DNA of 64,000 nt from Pseudomonadales bacterium (GCA_024234215.1 JACKOQ010000002.1:372001-436000), one strand, 5' to 3'. Positions 12,096-21,125 are shown, counted from the stretch's first letter. Translations and numbers: made by a program. Notes: generated from the sequence alone by a model not told the origin.

Positions 12096-12571
12096 TGAAA
12101 AGGGTCCCGATGACCAAAGAGGGCGCCAAGCAGTTGGAAGAGGAGCTGCAACGGCTCAAGACGGTGGAGCGACCGCGCATCATCAATGCGATTGCCGAGG
12201 CGCGCGCCCATGGCGACCTGAAAGAGAACGCCGAGTACCATGCGGCCCGCGAGCAGCAGAGCTTCACCGAAGGGCGCATCCGCGAGATCGAATCCAAGCT
12301 CTCCGAGGCGCAGATCATCGACATCACCCAGATTCCCAACAGCGGCAAGGTGATCTTTGGCGCCACCGTCGATCTGATCAACAGCGCCACCGACGAACGG
12401 CTCACCTTCCGCATCGTCGGCGACGACGAGGCCGATGTGAAGGCCAACAAGATCTCGGTCTCCTCGCCGCTGGCCCGCGCCCTGATCGGCAAGGAAGAGG
12501 GCGACATCGTCGAAGTGGCCACCCCCGGCGGCAAGGTCAGCTACGAGATCGACGCCACCCGGCATCAGTAG
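12095..12571 (+). CDS. greA: Transcription elongation factor GreA
   Basis: A 158-residue factor that enters the secondary channel of stalled RNA polymerase and stimulates cleavage of the backtracked RNA. The N-terminal coiled coil carries the acidic tip in GDLKENAEYHAAREQQ (around residues 40-55). The C-terminal domain ends in the usual PGGKVSYEI. The ATG at 12095 overlaps the carB stop; a GTG one codon earlier is possible. Position after carAB matches Pseudomonas. Confidence 0.97.
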
Positions 12572-12639
12572 CGCGGCCGCGGATGGCCGATGACGCAGGC
12601 AGGCCGGGTACGGCGTCAGCCTTGCAGGATCATGCCGTC

Positions 12640-13173
12640 ATGCACTGCCTCCCCCTCTGCCTGCTGTTCAACCGCCTGTTCGTTCCCAGCCATGCCACCC
12701 TGCTGCAGGGTGGCGGCGAGGAGCCGATCTACCTGCCGGCCACGCCGGGACAGCCACTGCATCTGATCCGCTTTCGCCATGACTACTTCGCCAGCGCGCT
12801 GCATGAGGTGGCACACTGGTGCATCGCCGGCCCGACCCGGCGCCAGCAGGTCGACTATGGCTACTGGTACTGCCCGGATGGCCGCAATGCCGATGAGCAG
12901 GCCCGCTTCGAGCAGGTGGAGGCGGTGCCGCAGGCGGTGGAGTGGCTGCTCACCCTCGCCACCGGCGCCCGTTTCCGGCTCAGCCTCGACAACCTGAACG
13001 GCGCCCTCCCCTCGACCCGGCACAGGTTCGCCGAACAGGTGTCGAGGCAGGCAGCGCGCTACCGCGAGCAGGGGCTGCCGCCGCGCGCCGAGCGGTTTGC
13101 CCGTACGCTGGCCGACCACTATCAACAGCCCTGGCCGCCCGCTCCGGCCAGTTTCGACCCCGATCGGTGCTGA
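12640..13173 (+). CDS. epmC: Elongation factor P hydroxylase EpmC
   Basis: Hydroxylates the beta-lysyl-lysine on elongation factor P, the last step of EF-P modification in gammaproteobacteria. The metal-binding signature HEVAHWCIAG is present, followed by VDYGYWYCPDGR and EQVEAVPQAVEWLL, matching the E. coli YfcM/EpmC order. The ATG at 12640 gives an N terminus aligning with the E. coli protein and has AGGA upstream. An in-frame ATG at 12583 would add 19 residues with no homologue. The protein is 177 residues. Confidence 0.88.
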   Translation: MHCLPLCLLFNRLFVPSHATLLQGGGEEPIYLPATPGQPLHLIRFRHDYFASALHEVAHWCIAGPTRRQQVDYGYWYCPDGRNADEQARFEQVEAVPQAVEWLLTLATGARFRLSLDNLNGALPSTRHRFAEQVSRQAARYREQGLPPRAERFARTLADHYQQPWPPAPASFDPDRC

Positions 13174-13178
13174 ACGCC

Positions 13179-14306
13179 ATGCCGCTGCGAATCGTCGCCG
13201 ACGAAAACATCCCGCTGCTCGATCCGCTGTTTGCGCCGCTCGGCGAAGTGGTCAGGGTGCCCGGACGCGCCATCACGCCGGCACTGCTGCGCGACGCCGA
13301 CCTGCTGCTGGTGCGCTCGCTGACCCGCGTCGATGCCGAGCTGGTGCGCGGTTCCTCGATCAAATTCGTCGGCAGCGCCACCATCGGTGTGGACCACCTG
13401 GATTGCGAGCCGCTGCGGCAGCTCGGCATCGAGGTGGCCAATGCCCCCGGCTGCAACGCCCGCGCGGTGGCCGAATATCTGCTCTCGCTGCTGCTGACGC
13501 TGCGCGAGGCAGAGCGGTTGCCGCCGCAACCCAGAGTGGCGGTGGTGGGGCTGGGCAGTGTCGGACAGCAGCTCTGCGCGCTGCTGCGCACCCTTGGTTG
13601 GCCGCTCGACTGCGTCGACCCCTACCGGCCGGATCTGGCCAACAGCGACCTCGATGCCGCCATGCAGGCCGATGTGATCACGCTGCACACCCCGCTGACC
13701 CGGCAGGGCGACCATCCCACCTGGCATCTGTTCGATGCGGCGCGACTGGCGCGGCTGCATGACGGCCAGTTGCTGATCAACAGCGGCCGTGGCGCGGTGA
13801 TCGACCACCAGGCGCTGCTGGCACGGCTGCAACAGCCCAGGGCACCCAGCGTGGCGCTGGATGTCTGGGAGGGTGAGCCCAACATCGACCCGGCCCTGCT
13901 CGATCGGCTGGTGCTCGGCACGCCGCACATCGCCGGCCACAGCCTGGAGGGCAAGATGCGCGGTGCCTGGCAGCTGCGTCAGGCGATCGGTGCATGGCTG
14001 GAGCTGCCGCCGCTGCCGCCACTCGACACCTTCCTGCCGCCACCGCTGCTGCGCGAGGTCACGCTGGCCGCGGCGGCCGATCCGCTCGACCTGCTGCTGC
14101 AGGTGATGCGACTGCTCTACGACATCCGCCTCGACGACTGGCGATTGCGGCGCGCACTGGCGCAGGACCCTTCAGCCGCCACCTTCGACCGGCTGCGCAA
14201 GCACTACCCCGGCCGCCGCGAATTTGCCTCCCTGCGGCTGCGGCTGCCGGCCGAGGCCGAAGCCACCCGGGCGCTGTTCGCCGCGCTGGGTTTTGCGGTG
14301 GTTTGA
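13179..14306 (+). CDS. pdxB: 4-Phosphoerythronate dehydrogenase PdxB
   Basis: NAD-dependent D-isomer hydroxyacid dehydrogenase that oxidises 4-phospho-erythronate in the DXP-dependent pyridoxal phosphate pathway. It is 375 residues. The N terminus MPLRIVADENIPLLDPLF is typical. The Rossmann loop VVGLGSVGQQL is near residue 120, GRGAVIDHQALL near residue 202, and the catalytic histidine lies in PHIAGHSLEGK. The C-terminal dimerisation domain that distinguishes PdxB from other family members is present. It starts 5 bases after epmC and is probably in the same operon. Confidence 0.95.
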   Translation: MPLRIVADENIPLLDPLFAPLGEVVRVPGRAITPALLRDADLLLVRSLTRVDAELVRGSSIKFVGSATIGVDHLDCEPLRQLGIEVANAPGCNARAVAEYLLSLLLTLREAERLPPQPRVAVVGLGSVGQQLCALLRTLGWPLDCVDPYRPDLANSDLDAAMQADVITLHTPLTRQGDHPTWHLFDAARLARLHDGQLLINSGRGAVIDHQALLARLQQPRAPSVALDVWEGEPNIDPALLDRLVLGTPHIAGHSLEGKMRGAWQLRQAIGAWLELPPLPPLDTFLPPPLLREVTLAAAADPLDLLLQVMRLLYDIRLDDWRLRRALAQDPSAATFDRLRKHYPGRREFASLRLRLPAEAEATRALFAALGFAVV

Positions 14307-14315
14307 GAAGAGAAG

Positions 14316-14343
14316 CAACCCCAGCCGAGGACGGTTGGGGTTG
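14316..14343 (+). terminator. Hairpin after pdxB, possible terminator
   Basis: CAACCCCA pairs with TGGGGTTG around a central GCC...GGT extension. The uridine run after it is poor, so termination may be weak or Rho-assisted. Confidence 0.5.
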
Positions 14344-14523
14344 TCATTGATCGATCAGGTTTTTCGCCTTGGCTGGTCACCGGAAAGGCCGTTCACCCTA
14401 CCCCGGTCACCCCTTCGTGCCGCAGCCGCCGCCGCTTGCACTCCAAGACGCAGCATGGCGCCATGGCTGGCCACGATTTTCGTGTACCCTCGGTCATGAG
14501 TGCGAATGCAAAGAAGAGAACCG

Positions 14524-15249
14524 ATGGGCAGAGTGATTCGAATGTTGCCATTGCTCGGTGTACTGGCGCTGGCATTGGCCTGTGCGCGCAGCGCACCGGC
14601 GGCGGGCAACGAAGGGCAGCCGATTGCAGGCGGCGCGTTCGTGATCGATGGCGACACCCTGACGGTTGCGGGGCAGCGCATTCGCCTGTACGGCATCGAT
14701 GCGCCTGAGTTTCATCAGCTGTGTCAACGCGATGGAGAACCCTGGCGCTGCGGGCAAGCCGCCACCGTGGCGCTGACGGAGTTCATCGGGCGGCGTCCGG
14801 TGCGCTGCGAGCCCAGGGATCGGGAGCCGGACTCCTTCGAACAGGGGCGCCACCGCTACGGCAGGGTGATTGCGGTCTGTTCGGTGGGAGGCGCGGAGCT
14901 CAACCGCTGGCTGGTCGCCGAGGGACATGCGCTCGCTTACCGCCATTACAGCAGCGACTACGTGGCGGATGAAACGCAGGCGCAGCGCGCCCGCAAGGGG
15001 GTGTGGGGCTCGGAGTTCGAGCCGCCGTGGGTGTGGCGCCACCAGTCGAACGGTGTCAGCCGGCGGAGCACGCTGGCGCCCTCCACCACGCCACCCGCGC
15101 GCACTGCCGCCGAAGCGGAGTGCGGCACCAAGAAGCGCTGCGCGCAGATGTCGAGCTGCGCGGAGGCGCGCGACCATCTGACGCGCTGCGACATCAAGTC
15201 GCTGGATGGCGATGGCGATGGGGTGCCGTGCGAGTCGCTGTGCCGGTAG
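14524..15249 (+). CDS. Exported thermonuclease-family nuclease with C-terminal excalibur domain
   Basis: A 241-residue protein with a hydrophobic N-terminal export segment (MLPLLGVLALALACARS), possibly a lipoprotein signal. A staphylococcal-nuclease domain follows: IDGDTLTV, RLYGIDAPE and RYGRVIAV hold the calcium-binding aspartates and catalytic residues. After a Pro/Thr-rich linker, the last 45 residues form an excalibur calcium-binding repeat (DGDGDGVPCE with flanking cysteines). It probably degrades nucleic acid outside the cytoplasm. The start has a purine-rich AAGAAGAGAA upstream; an ATG six codons earlier is an alternative. It is a single-gene unit. Confidence 0.85.
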   Translation: MGRVIRMLPLLGVLALALACARSAPAAGNEGQPIAGGAFVIDGDTLTVAGQRIRLYGIDAPEFHQLCQRDGEPWRCGQAATVALTEFIGRRPVRCEPRDREPDSFEQGRHRYGRVIAVCSVGGAELNRWLVAEGHALAYRHYSSDYVADETQAQRARKGVWGSEFEPPWVWRHQSNGVSRRSTLAPSTTPPARTAAEAECGTKKRCAQMSSCAEARDHLTRCDIKSLDGDGDGVPCESLCR

Positions 15250-15327
15250 TCTCTGTTGTGCCGGCGCGACTGGCCATTTCGGCTTAGAATGGCGCAATTT
15301 TGATCTGCTGTTGCGAGAGCCCTGCCG

Positions 15328-16278
15328 ATGCCGAACCTGCCTGCCGCCCCGCCCCACGCCCTGATCCGCTGGAGTCACCGTGTCGAACCCGGATTGACGC
15401 TGCGCGGCTGGCGCACGCCGCCCTCCGGCAAGCCGCTGCTGCACTTCGTGCATGGCAACGGCTTCTGCGGCCTCAGCTATTGGGCGATGCTGCGTCGGCT
15501 CGGCAGCCACTATGACCTGTTTCTGAGCGATGTGCAGGGGCATGGCGACAGCGATGCCGGGGAGCGGTTCGATGGCTGGCAGGTCACCGTGGAGCGGCTC
15601 TTTGCGGTGATCGAGCGGTTTGCGCCCGAGTGGGGCGAGGTGCCGGTGCATGGCGTTGGCCACAGTTTTGGCGGTGTGTTGACGCTGTCGCTGGCGGCGC
15701 TGCATCCGCAGCTCTTCAGCAGCATCGTCGTGCTCGACCCGGTGCTGTTTCCGCCGGAATTGATGCAGGCCGAGATCGAGAGCCGCCAGCGGGGCGAGTC
15801 GCCGATGGCACGTGACGCGCGGCTGCGCACCGCCCTCTGGCCATCGCGCGCCGCTGCCTGGCGCCATCTGCATCAGCGCGGTGGTTACAAGGGCTGGAGT
15901 GACGAGGCGTTCGCCTGCTTCATCGACCATGCGCTGTACGCCGACGACGGCGGCCAGTATCGGCTCAAGTGCCCGCCGCAGATCGAGGCGGCCATCTACA
16001 GCTCGGTGCCGCTCGATTACTGGCGGCTGATTCCGCAGATCGACTGCCCGGGTGCGATTCTCCATGGCGATTCGACCATGCCTTTCATCGCGCCGGCCGT
16101 GGCCCGGGCGTTGCAGCTCAATCCGGGGTTGCAGGCCGAGCAGGTCACGGGCGGTCACTGTTTCATGCAGGAGCAACCAGCCGCCACCGCCGAGCGGGTC
16201 GCGCAGTGGTTGCAGCGGCTGGCGCCGTCGGCGGCCGACTGTGCCGCTACGGCGCGGCAGGCGCTGCACACTCCGTAG
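15328..16278 (+). CDS. Alpha/beta-fold hydrolase
   Basis: A 316-residue alpha/beta hydrolase. FVHGNGFCG forms the oxyanion-hole strand. GHSFGGVL holds the nucleophile serine, close to residue 113. HGDSTMPF carries the likely acid residue and GGHCFMQEQP the catalytic histidine near residue 274. The substrate cannot be told. The -10-like TAGAAT at 15285 lies in a block shared with the carA promoter. The 3' end overlaps the convergent gene on the other strand by 32 bases. Confidence 0.8.
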   Translation: MPNLPAAPPHALIRWSHRVEPGLTLRGWRTPPSGKPLLHFVHGNGFCGLSYWAMLRRLGSHYDLFLSDVQGHGDSDAGERFDGWQVTVERLFAVIERFAPEWGEVPVHGVGHSFGGVLTLSLAALHPQLFSSIVVLDPVLFPPELMQAEIESRQRGESPMARDARLRTALWPSRAAAWRHLHQRGGYKGWSDEAFACFIDHALYADDGGQYRLKCPPQIEAAIYSSVPLDYWRLIPQIDCPGAILHGDSTMPFIAPAVARALQLNPGLQAEQVTGGHCFMQEQPAATAERVAQWLQRLAPSAADCAATARQALHTP

Positions 16279-17221
16279 CGGCTGCGGTCGCCGGCCGGGC
16301 GCTGATCTCGGCACGGGTCGCCACCATGGTATCGCGCACTGCCGGGGCGAGCGCAGGCTGTCGCAGGCCGCGTTCGATCAGTGTCAACGCCTGGTCGCGG
16401 CAGCCGAGCTGCGCCAGGGTGTCGGCCAGGTTGTTGAGCGCGACTGGATCCTCGGGACGCAGCCGCAACAGTGCACGGTACTGTTGCGCTGCGGCGGCAT
16501 GGTCACCGCGGGCGTGGAGCATGTTGCCGGCACCCAGTCGGGCGGTGGGTTGATCCGGCCAGCGTTCGACTGCCGCCAGATAGCCACGCAGCGCGGCCGT
16601 GTTGCGACCCTGGCGCTCCCACACGGCCAGTTCGGCCAGATAACGTGTGCTGTCGACGTTGGCCGGCAGTTCACCCGGCTTCAGCACCACCAGTGCCCAG
16701 TGGTCGCTCTGCTGCCAACTGTAGAGAAACTGGCGCATCGGCAGCCGCTGGCGCCGTTCGGTGCCGGAGCGCAGGATCACCCCCTCGTGCCGGGCATCGT
16801 GGCCGATCACCACCGCATAGTGCCAGCGCGGCCAGAAGGAGAAACCGAGATTCTGCAGCACCAGCACCGGCCGGCCGGCGGCCAGTTCGGCCTCGATCGC
16901 CGACCAGTGTGGATCGAGCCGGTAGGGAATGCGACCGGCCCGGCGGCTGGCCGCGATCAGCTCCGGTTGCAGGCTGCCGGCCCGCTGCGGCAGGTAGACC
17001 TGTGGTGCAAGCTGATCGGGCGTGGTCTCGACCCCGGCATCGACCAGCAGCGTGGCCAGGGCCGCGGGTCCGCACTGGTAGCGTGCCTGGGGAAAGAAGG
17101 GTGTCGCGCTCAGCTCAAGCGTCGGCGAGGCGGCTGTCCCGGCTGGCGGCGACCACTGTGTGCAGCCGGCCAGCCACAGCAGCAGCAGGGCGCCCAGCGG
17201 GCGCCAGCGCAGTGCGCTCAA
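16247..17221 (-). CDS. PA2778-like lipoprotein: C39-type cysteine peptidase domain plus TPRs
   Basis: A 324-residue protein with a lipoprotein signal ending in LAGC. The peptidase-like domain has the cysteine in QCGPAALATLL (about residue 50) and histidine in WHYAVVIGHD, as in C39 bacteriocin-processing peptidases. Tetratricopeptide repeats fill residues 195-300. The start is a TTG whose last bases overlap the stop of the upstream gene (TTGA). The pair equals PA2778-PA2779 of Pseudomonas, whose role is not well established. Confidence 0.8.
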   Translation of the reverse strand: MSALRWRPLGALLLLWLAGCTQWSPPAGTAASPTLELSATPFFPQARYQCGPAALATLLVDAGVETTPDQLAPQVYLPQRAGSLQPELIAASRRAGRIPYRLDPHWSAIEAELAAGRPVLVLQNLGFSFWPRWHYAVVIGHDARHEGVILRSGTERRQRLPMRQFLYSWQQSDHWALVVLKPGELPANVDSTRYLAELAVWERQGRNTAALRGYLAAVERWPDQPTARLGAGNMLHARGDHAAAAQQYRALLRLRPEDPVALNNLADTLAQLGCRDQALTLIERGLRQPALAPAVRDTMVATRAEISARPATAAATECAAPAAP

Positions 17222-17604
17222 ACGGAGCGAAAGACGTTGGTCGCGCCGACGAAGTCGAGAATCAGCAGCACGATAAAGACGATACCGAGCACCGCGAACA
17301 GGCCGTCACCGCCGGCTGGCAACTGGTCGATCTGCTGCTGGATCGAGGCAATCTCCGCGTCGCTCAGGTTGGCGATGCGGGCGGCCGCCGCCTGCGGGTC
17401 GACACCCTTCTCGATCAGTTTTGCCTGCACATCGGCCCGTGCCAGCGCCTGTTGCAGCGGCGCGAGCCGGCTCTGACGCTGCTCCAGCGTCAGCGCGCTT
17501 TCGGTCGAGATCAGCGCGGCCGCAGCCGGCTGCACGGTGGCCAGCGCCACCGACTGGGTCACCAGCAGCGCGATCAGTGAACGTTTGAGAAGTCTGGATT
17601 GCAT
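17218..17604 (-). CDS. PA2779-like small membrane protein
   Basis: A 128-residue protein with a signal-like N-terminal helix, a Gln/Ala-rich helical centre with the repeated motif AxxIANLSDAEIASIQQQIDQLPAGG, and a C-terminal membrane helix (LFAVLGIVFIVLLILDFV). This organisation fits the PA2779 family. It has AGGAG before the ATG and is coupled to the downstream peptidase-like gene by a 4-base overlap. Function unknown. Confidence 0.8.
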   Translation of the reverse strand: MQSRLLKRSLIALLVTQSVALATVQPAAAALISTESALTLEQRQSRLAPLQQALARADVQAKLIEKGVDPQAAAARIANLSDAEIASIQQQIDQLPAGGDGLFAVLGIVFIVLLILDFVGATNVFRSV

Positions 17605-17681
17605 CGGTCAGCTCCTGAAAGTCGTACGGTTGAAGGCTCATCTTAGCGCACTCCATTGGCCAGGGGATGCGGTCTGGCCGC

Positions 17682-18743
17682 TCAATCGGGGTGACGATGG
17701 CCATGGTGGGCGTCGGGAAAGTGCGGATGGTCGTGGCTGAGCGCCGGATGGTGGTGAAAGTGGCTGTGGCCTGTGCCGGGCGGTACCGGTTCGGCATGGC
17801 TGTGGTCATGGTGCGGATCGCCATCCAGTGCGTGGTGATGGCGGTGGCGGTGACTCATCGGCGCATGGTGGTGCAGATGCTGGTGTCGCTCCGTCAGATG
17901 CAGCGCCACACCCACCGCCATCAGCAGTGCGGCCACCAGCAGTTGCGGCGTGAGCGGTTCACCCAGCAGCGCGATGGCCAGCAGCGCGCCCCAGAACGGC
18001 GCCAGACCGAAGTAGGCACTGGTGCGCGCGGCACCAAGCTGCCGCAGCGCGACCACGAACAGCGTCAGGCTGACGCCATAGCAGAGGAGGCCCAGCAGCG
18101 CGGCAGTCGCCACCACGCCCGGCGCTGGCCAGTCGACCCGCAGCTGGAGTGCCAGCAGCAGGTTGGTCGAACCGGCGATCAATCCCTTGCTCATCGCGAT
18201 GAAAGAGGCATCGGCCAGCGCGATCTTGCGGGTGAGGTTGTTGTCGATCGCCCAGGCCAGCGCGGCAGCGAGCAGGGCCAGGGTGGGCCAGAGCGTGGCC
18301 AGTTGCAGCCGCTGCGGCCAGCTCAGCAGCAGGGCGCCGGCGACGATGGTCAGCATCCCCGCTGCAATGCGGCGGTCGAACGGCTCCCTGAACAGAAACC
18401 AGGCCAGCAACACGGTCAGCACCGCCTCGGCATTGAGCAGCAGCGCGGCCGTGGTGGCGGGCATCGCCGACAGCGCGAACATCAGCAGCAGCGGTGCGGC
18501 CACACCACCGGCGGCAATGGCGGCCGCCAGCCAGCCCCAGTCACCGCGTTCGAGCCGCACTGCCTCGGCACGGCCCAGCCGCCGCAGCAGCCACAGACCG
18601 ACGCCGGAGCCCAGATAGAGCAGCGCGGCCAGCAGCCAGGGGTCGATCCGCGTCAGCAGCAGCTTGGCCAGCGGTGTGCTGGCGCCGAACAGCAGCGCCG
18701 CGGCCAGCGCAGCGAGGATGCCACTGATGCGCTGGCCGTTCAT
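17682..18743 (-). CDS. EamA/DMT-family permease with a His-rich C-terminal tail
   Basis: A 353-residue inner-membrane transporter. Two EamA repeats give about ten membrane helices over residues 1-278. The last 73 residues are very unusual: I count 27 histidines, in clusters such as HRHRHHHALDGDPHHDHSH, which suggests divalent-metal binding. The ATG overlaps the stop of the CadR-type regulator, so the two are cotranscribed and the permease is probably part of metal homeostasis. EamA proteins usually move metabolites, so direction and substrate are open. Confidence 0.85.
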   Translation of the reverse strand: MNGQRISGILAALAAALLFGASTPLAKLLLTRIDPWLLAALLYLGSGVGLWLLRRLGRAEAVRLERGDWGWLAAAIAAGGVAAPLLLMFALSAMPATTAALLLNAEAVLTVLLAWFLFREPFDRRIAAGMLTIVAGALLLSWPQRLQLATLWPTLALLAAALAWAIDNNLTRKIALADASFIAMSKGLIAGSTNLLLALQLRVDWPAPGVVATAALLGLLCYGVSLTLFVVALRQLGAARTSAYFGLAPFWGALLAIALLGEPLTPQLLVAALLMAVGVALHLTERHQHLHHHAPMSHRHRHHHALDGDPHHDHSHAEPVPPGTGHSHFHHHPALSHDHPHFPDAHHGHRHPD

Positions 18744-19165
18744 GATGCGTGGCAGGCGCAGGATTCGCCGTGGGCAGCGGCCACCAGCTCCTGCAGGATG
18801 CCGCAGTCACGGGCGGTGCGGGCGGTGCCGCACCGCCGGCGCAGCGTATCCAGTTGCAGTGCCAGCGCCTGCAGGCTGACGATGCGCGCCTGCACCCGGT
18901 TCAACTGCGCCGCGATCAGTTGATCGATGTCACCGCAGTCGGCCTCGGGCTGCTCAATGAAGCGCAGCAGCCGCTGTACGTCGGCCAGCGGGATGTCCAG
19001 CGCGCGGCAGTGGCGGATGAAGCTGAGCCGCTCCAGGTGCGAACGGTCGTAGGCGCGGTAGCCGTTGTCATGGCGCGCCGGCGCCGGCAGCAGTCCGCTT
19101 TTTTCGTAGTAGCGAATGGTCTCGACATCGACGCCAGTGGCCCGCGCCAGTTCACCGATGCGCAT
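18740..19165 (-). CDS. cadR: Cd(II)/Pb(II)-responsive MerR-family regulator (CadR/PbrR-like)
   Basis: A 141-residue regulator with a MerR helix-turn-helix (MRIGELARATGVDVETIRYYEKSGLLPAPAR split over the first 31 residues) and a dimer helix. The metal-binding cysteines fit the CadR/PbrR class: one in EADCGDIDQLI near residue 77, and two more in CGTARTARDCGILQELVAAA. The end is CACHAS. It should distort the promoter between itself and the CDF transporter, where a fitting operator is visible. It is coupled to the EamA gene downstream. Confidence 0.85.
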   Translation of the reverse strand: MRIGELARATGVDVETIRYYEKSGLLPAPARHDNGYRAYDRSHLERLSFIRHCRALDIPLADVQRLLRFIEQPEADCGDIDQLIAAQLNRVQARIVSLQALALQLDTLRRRCGTARTARDCGILQELVAAAHGESCACHAS

Positions 19166-19222
19166 GGCGTGTCTCCTCTATCGAACCGGGCTTCATCGTT
19201 GCTGAACGTGATGTTAAATCGC

Positions 19223-19253
19223 TTGACCCTGTAGTGGCTACGGGGTGTTGAAT
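19223..19253 (+). promoter_or_regulatory. MerR-type promoter and CadR operator
   Basis: -35 TTGACC (19223-19228) and -10 TTGAAT (19248-19253) are separated by 19 bases, the over-long spacer typical of MerR-activated promoters. The dyad ACCCTGTAG-N3-CTACGGGGT (19226-19246) sits between them and is close to the known CadR/PbrR box. It faces the CDF transporter. Confidence 0.85.
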
Positions 19254-19285
19254 CGATGACTGTCCTCATTCATCAGGAGATCGCC

Positions 19286-19942
19286 ATGTCCGACAACTGC
19301 TGCGGACCCACCCCTGCTGTCGCGCTCACCCCCCGTTACCGCAAGGCGTTGTGGGTCGCCTTGCTGGTCAACAGTCTGATGTTCTTCGTCGAGGTCGCCG
19401 GCAGCCTGCGGTCAGGCTCCTCCGCGCTGCTGGCCGATGCGATCGATTTTGCCGGTGATGCCGCCAACTACGGTTTGTCACTGGCAGTGCTGTCGCTGGC
19501 GCTGGTGTGGCGCTCGCGCGCTGCCTGGATCAAGGGCGCCACGATGGCGCTGTTCGGGCTGCTGGTGCTGGGCAGAACCGGCTGGGCAGCGCTGCACGGG
19601 CTGCTGCCCGAGACCTGGACGATGGGTCTGGTGGCACTGCTGGCGCTGGCCGCCAATGCCGGCGTGGCGCTGCTGCTCTATGCCTTTCGCGATGGCGATG
19701 CCAACATGCGCTCGGTCTGGCTCTGCAGCCGCAACGATGCGATCGGCAATCTGGCGGTGATTCTGGCCGCCGGTGGCGTGGCCCTCACCGGCAGCCGCTG
19801 GCCCGACCTGCTGGTGGCGGTGGCCTTGGCGCTGCTGGCACTGAGTTCGGGCGTCTCCATCATGCGCCATGCCCGCGATGAGTTGAACAGCGCGTTGCCA
19901 TCCGCCGTGCAGAGCTGCCAAAGCGACCCCTGCGGCCGGTGA
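19286..19942 (+). CDS. CDF-like heavy-metal cation transporter
   Basis: A 218-residue membrane protein with about six helices. The N terminus MSDNCCGPTP and the C terminus SCQSDPCGR carry cysteine clusters suited to soft metals. Helix 2 has SSALLADAIDFAGDAANYG, matching the metal-site aspartates of cation diffusion facilitators, and SRNDAIGNLAVILAAGGV is the second site. It lacks the long cytosolic C-terminal domain of classical CDF proteins. AGGAG precedes the ATG. The CadR promoter upstream suggests export of Cd, Pb or Zn. Confidence 0.85.
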   Translation: MSDNCCGPTPAVALTPRYRKALWVALLVNSLMFFVEVAGSLRSGSSALLADAIDFAGDAANYGLSLAVLSLALVWRSRAAWIKGATMALFGLLVLGRTGWAALHGLLPETWTMGLVALLALAANAGVALLLYAFRDGDANMRSVWLCSRNDAIGNLAVILAAGGVALTGSRWPDLLVAVALALLALSSGVSIMRHARDELNSALPSAVQSCQSDPCGR

Positions 19943-19952
19943 ATGTCGCCGT

Positions 19953-21125
19953 TCATCCCAGCCGCGCCACGAAGCGGGCGATGCGCGCCGCCGCCTGCGC
20001 CAGTCGGTCGATGTCGGCGGTGTAGGCCACCCGCACGAAGTCGTTGGCGCGGTACTGACCGAAGTCGGTGCCTGGGGTGATGGCCACCCCTTCTTCTTCG
20101 AGCAGGCGCAGGCAGAAGGTCTCGCTGTCGAGTCCCAGATGGTCGATCGCCGCATAGAGGTAGAAGGCCCCCTCCGGCTCCCGTTCGATCACGAGGCCGG
20201 CCTGCCGCAGCGCCGGCAGCAGCAGATCGCGTCGCCGCTGGAACTCGCCACGCTGCGCTTCGAGAAGCTCGATCGTCGATGCCGAAAAGGCCGCCAGCGC
20301 CGCGTGCTGTGCCGGTGTCGACGGGGCGATGAACAGGTTCTGCGCCAACTTCTCCAGCGGGGCAACGGCCGTGGGCGGCGCCACCAGCCAGCCGAGTCGC
20401 CAGCCGGTCATGCCGAAATATTTCGAAAAGCTGTTGATCACATAGGCTTCGTCGGTGAAGGCCAGCATCGAGGGCGCATCGCTGCCGTAGGTGAGCCCCT
20501 GGTAGATCTCATCCACCAGCACAAAGGCCTCCTTTTGCACGGCCAGCTCAGCGAAACCACGCAGATCGCTCCGGTTCAGCACGGTGCCAGTCGGGTTGGA
20601 AGGGGTTGCCAGCAGCAGGCCACGGCTGTTCGGCCGCCACTGTTGCTGCGCCAGCGCCGGCAGCAGTTGAAAGCGTTGCGCGGCCGCCACCGCCACCGCC
20701 TGGGGTTCGCCGCCGAACAGCCGAATGAAGTGGCGGTTGCAGGGGTAGCCCGGATCGGCCAGCAGCACGCCGCTGCCCGGCTCCACCAGCAGCGCGGCGG
20801 CCAGCAGCAGTGCGCCGGAGGCCCCAGCGGTGATGAGGATGCGTCGCGGGTCGATGTCGAGCCCTTGGGTACGCCGATAGTGGTCGCTGATCGCCGCGCG
20901 CAGTTCGGGCAGCCCCAGCGCCGGGCTGTATTGAGTCCGGCCCGCAGCCAGCGCGGCCCGGCCGGCTTCGACAATCGGTGCGGCGGTGGGAAAATCGGGC
21001 TCACCCACCTCCATGTGGATGATGTCCCGGCCCGCCTGCTCCAGCGCGCGGGCCTGCTCCAGCACCGCCATCACCCGAAAGGGTTCGATCTCGGCCACCC
21101 GGGCGGCGAATCGCCGGTCACTCAT
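19953..21125 (-). CDS. PLP-dependent class I/II aminotransferase
   Basis: A 390-residue fold-type I aminotransferase. Visible motifs are TAGASGALLLAAALL (cofactor phosphate loop), ATPSNPTGTVL, VDEIYQGLTYG, the PLP lysine in INSFSKYFGMTGWRLGW and the C-terminal arginine in DFVRVAYTA. The family includes aspartate, alanine and aromatic aminotransferases, and the substrate cannot be told from sequence alone. It stands alone, convergent with the CDF gene and divergent from dksA. Confidence 0.88.
   Translation of the reverse strand: MSDRRFAARVAEIEPFRVMAVLEQARALEQAGRDIIHMEVGEPDFPTAAPIVEAGRAALAAGRTQYSPALGLPELRAAISDHYRRTQGLDIDPRRILITAGASGALLLAAALLVEPGSGVLLADPGYPCNRHFIRLFGGEPQAVAVAAAQRFQLLPALAQQQWRPNSRGLLLATPSNPTGTVLNRSDLRGFAELAVQKEAFVLVDEIYQGLTYGSDAPSMLAFTDEAYVINSFSKYFGMTGWRLGWLVAPPTAVAPLEKLAQNLFIAPSTPAQHAALAAFSASTIELLEAQRGEFQRRRDLLLPALRQAGLVIEREPEGAFYLYAAIDHLGLDSETFCLRLLEEEGVAITPGTDFGQYRANDFVRVAYTADIDRLAQAAARIARFVARLG

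Noticed and set aside
16247..16278. Possible frameshift because two genes overlap at their 3' ends
   Set aside because: Both proteins have complete, sensible C-terminal parts; a convergent 32-base overlap is acceptable.
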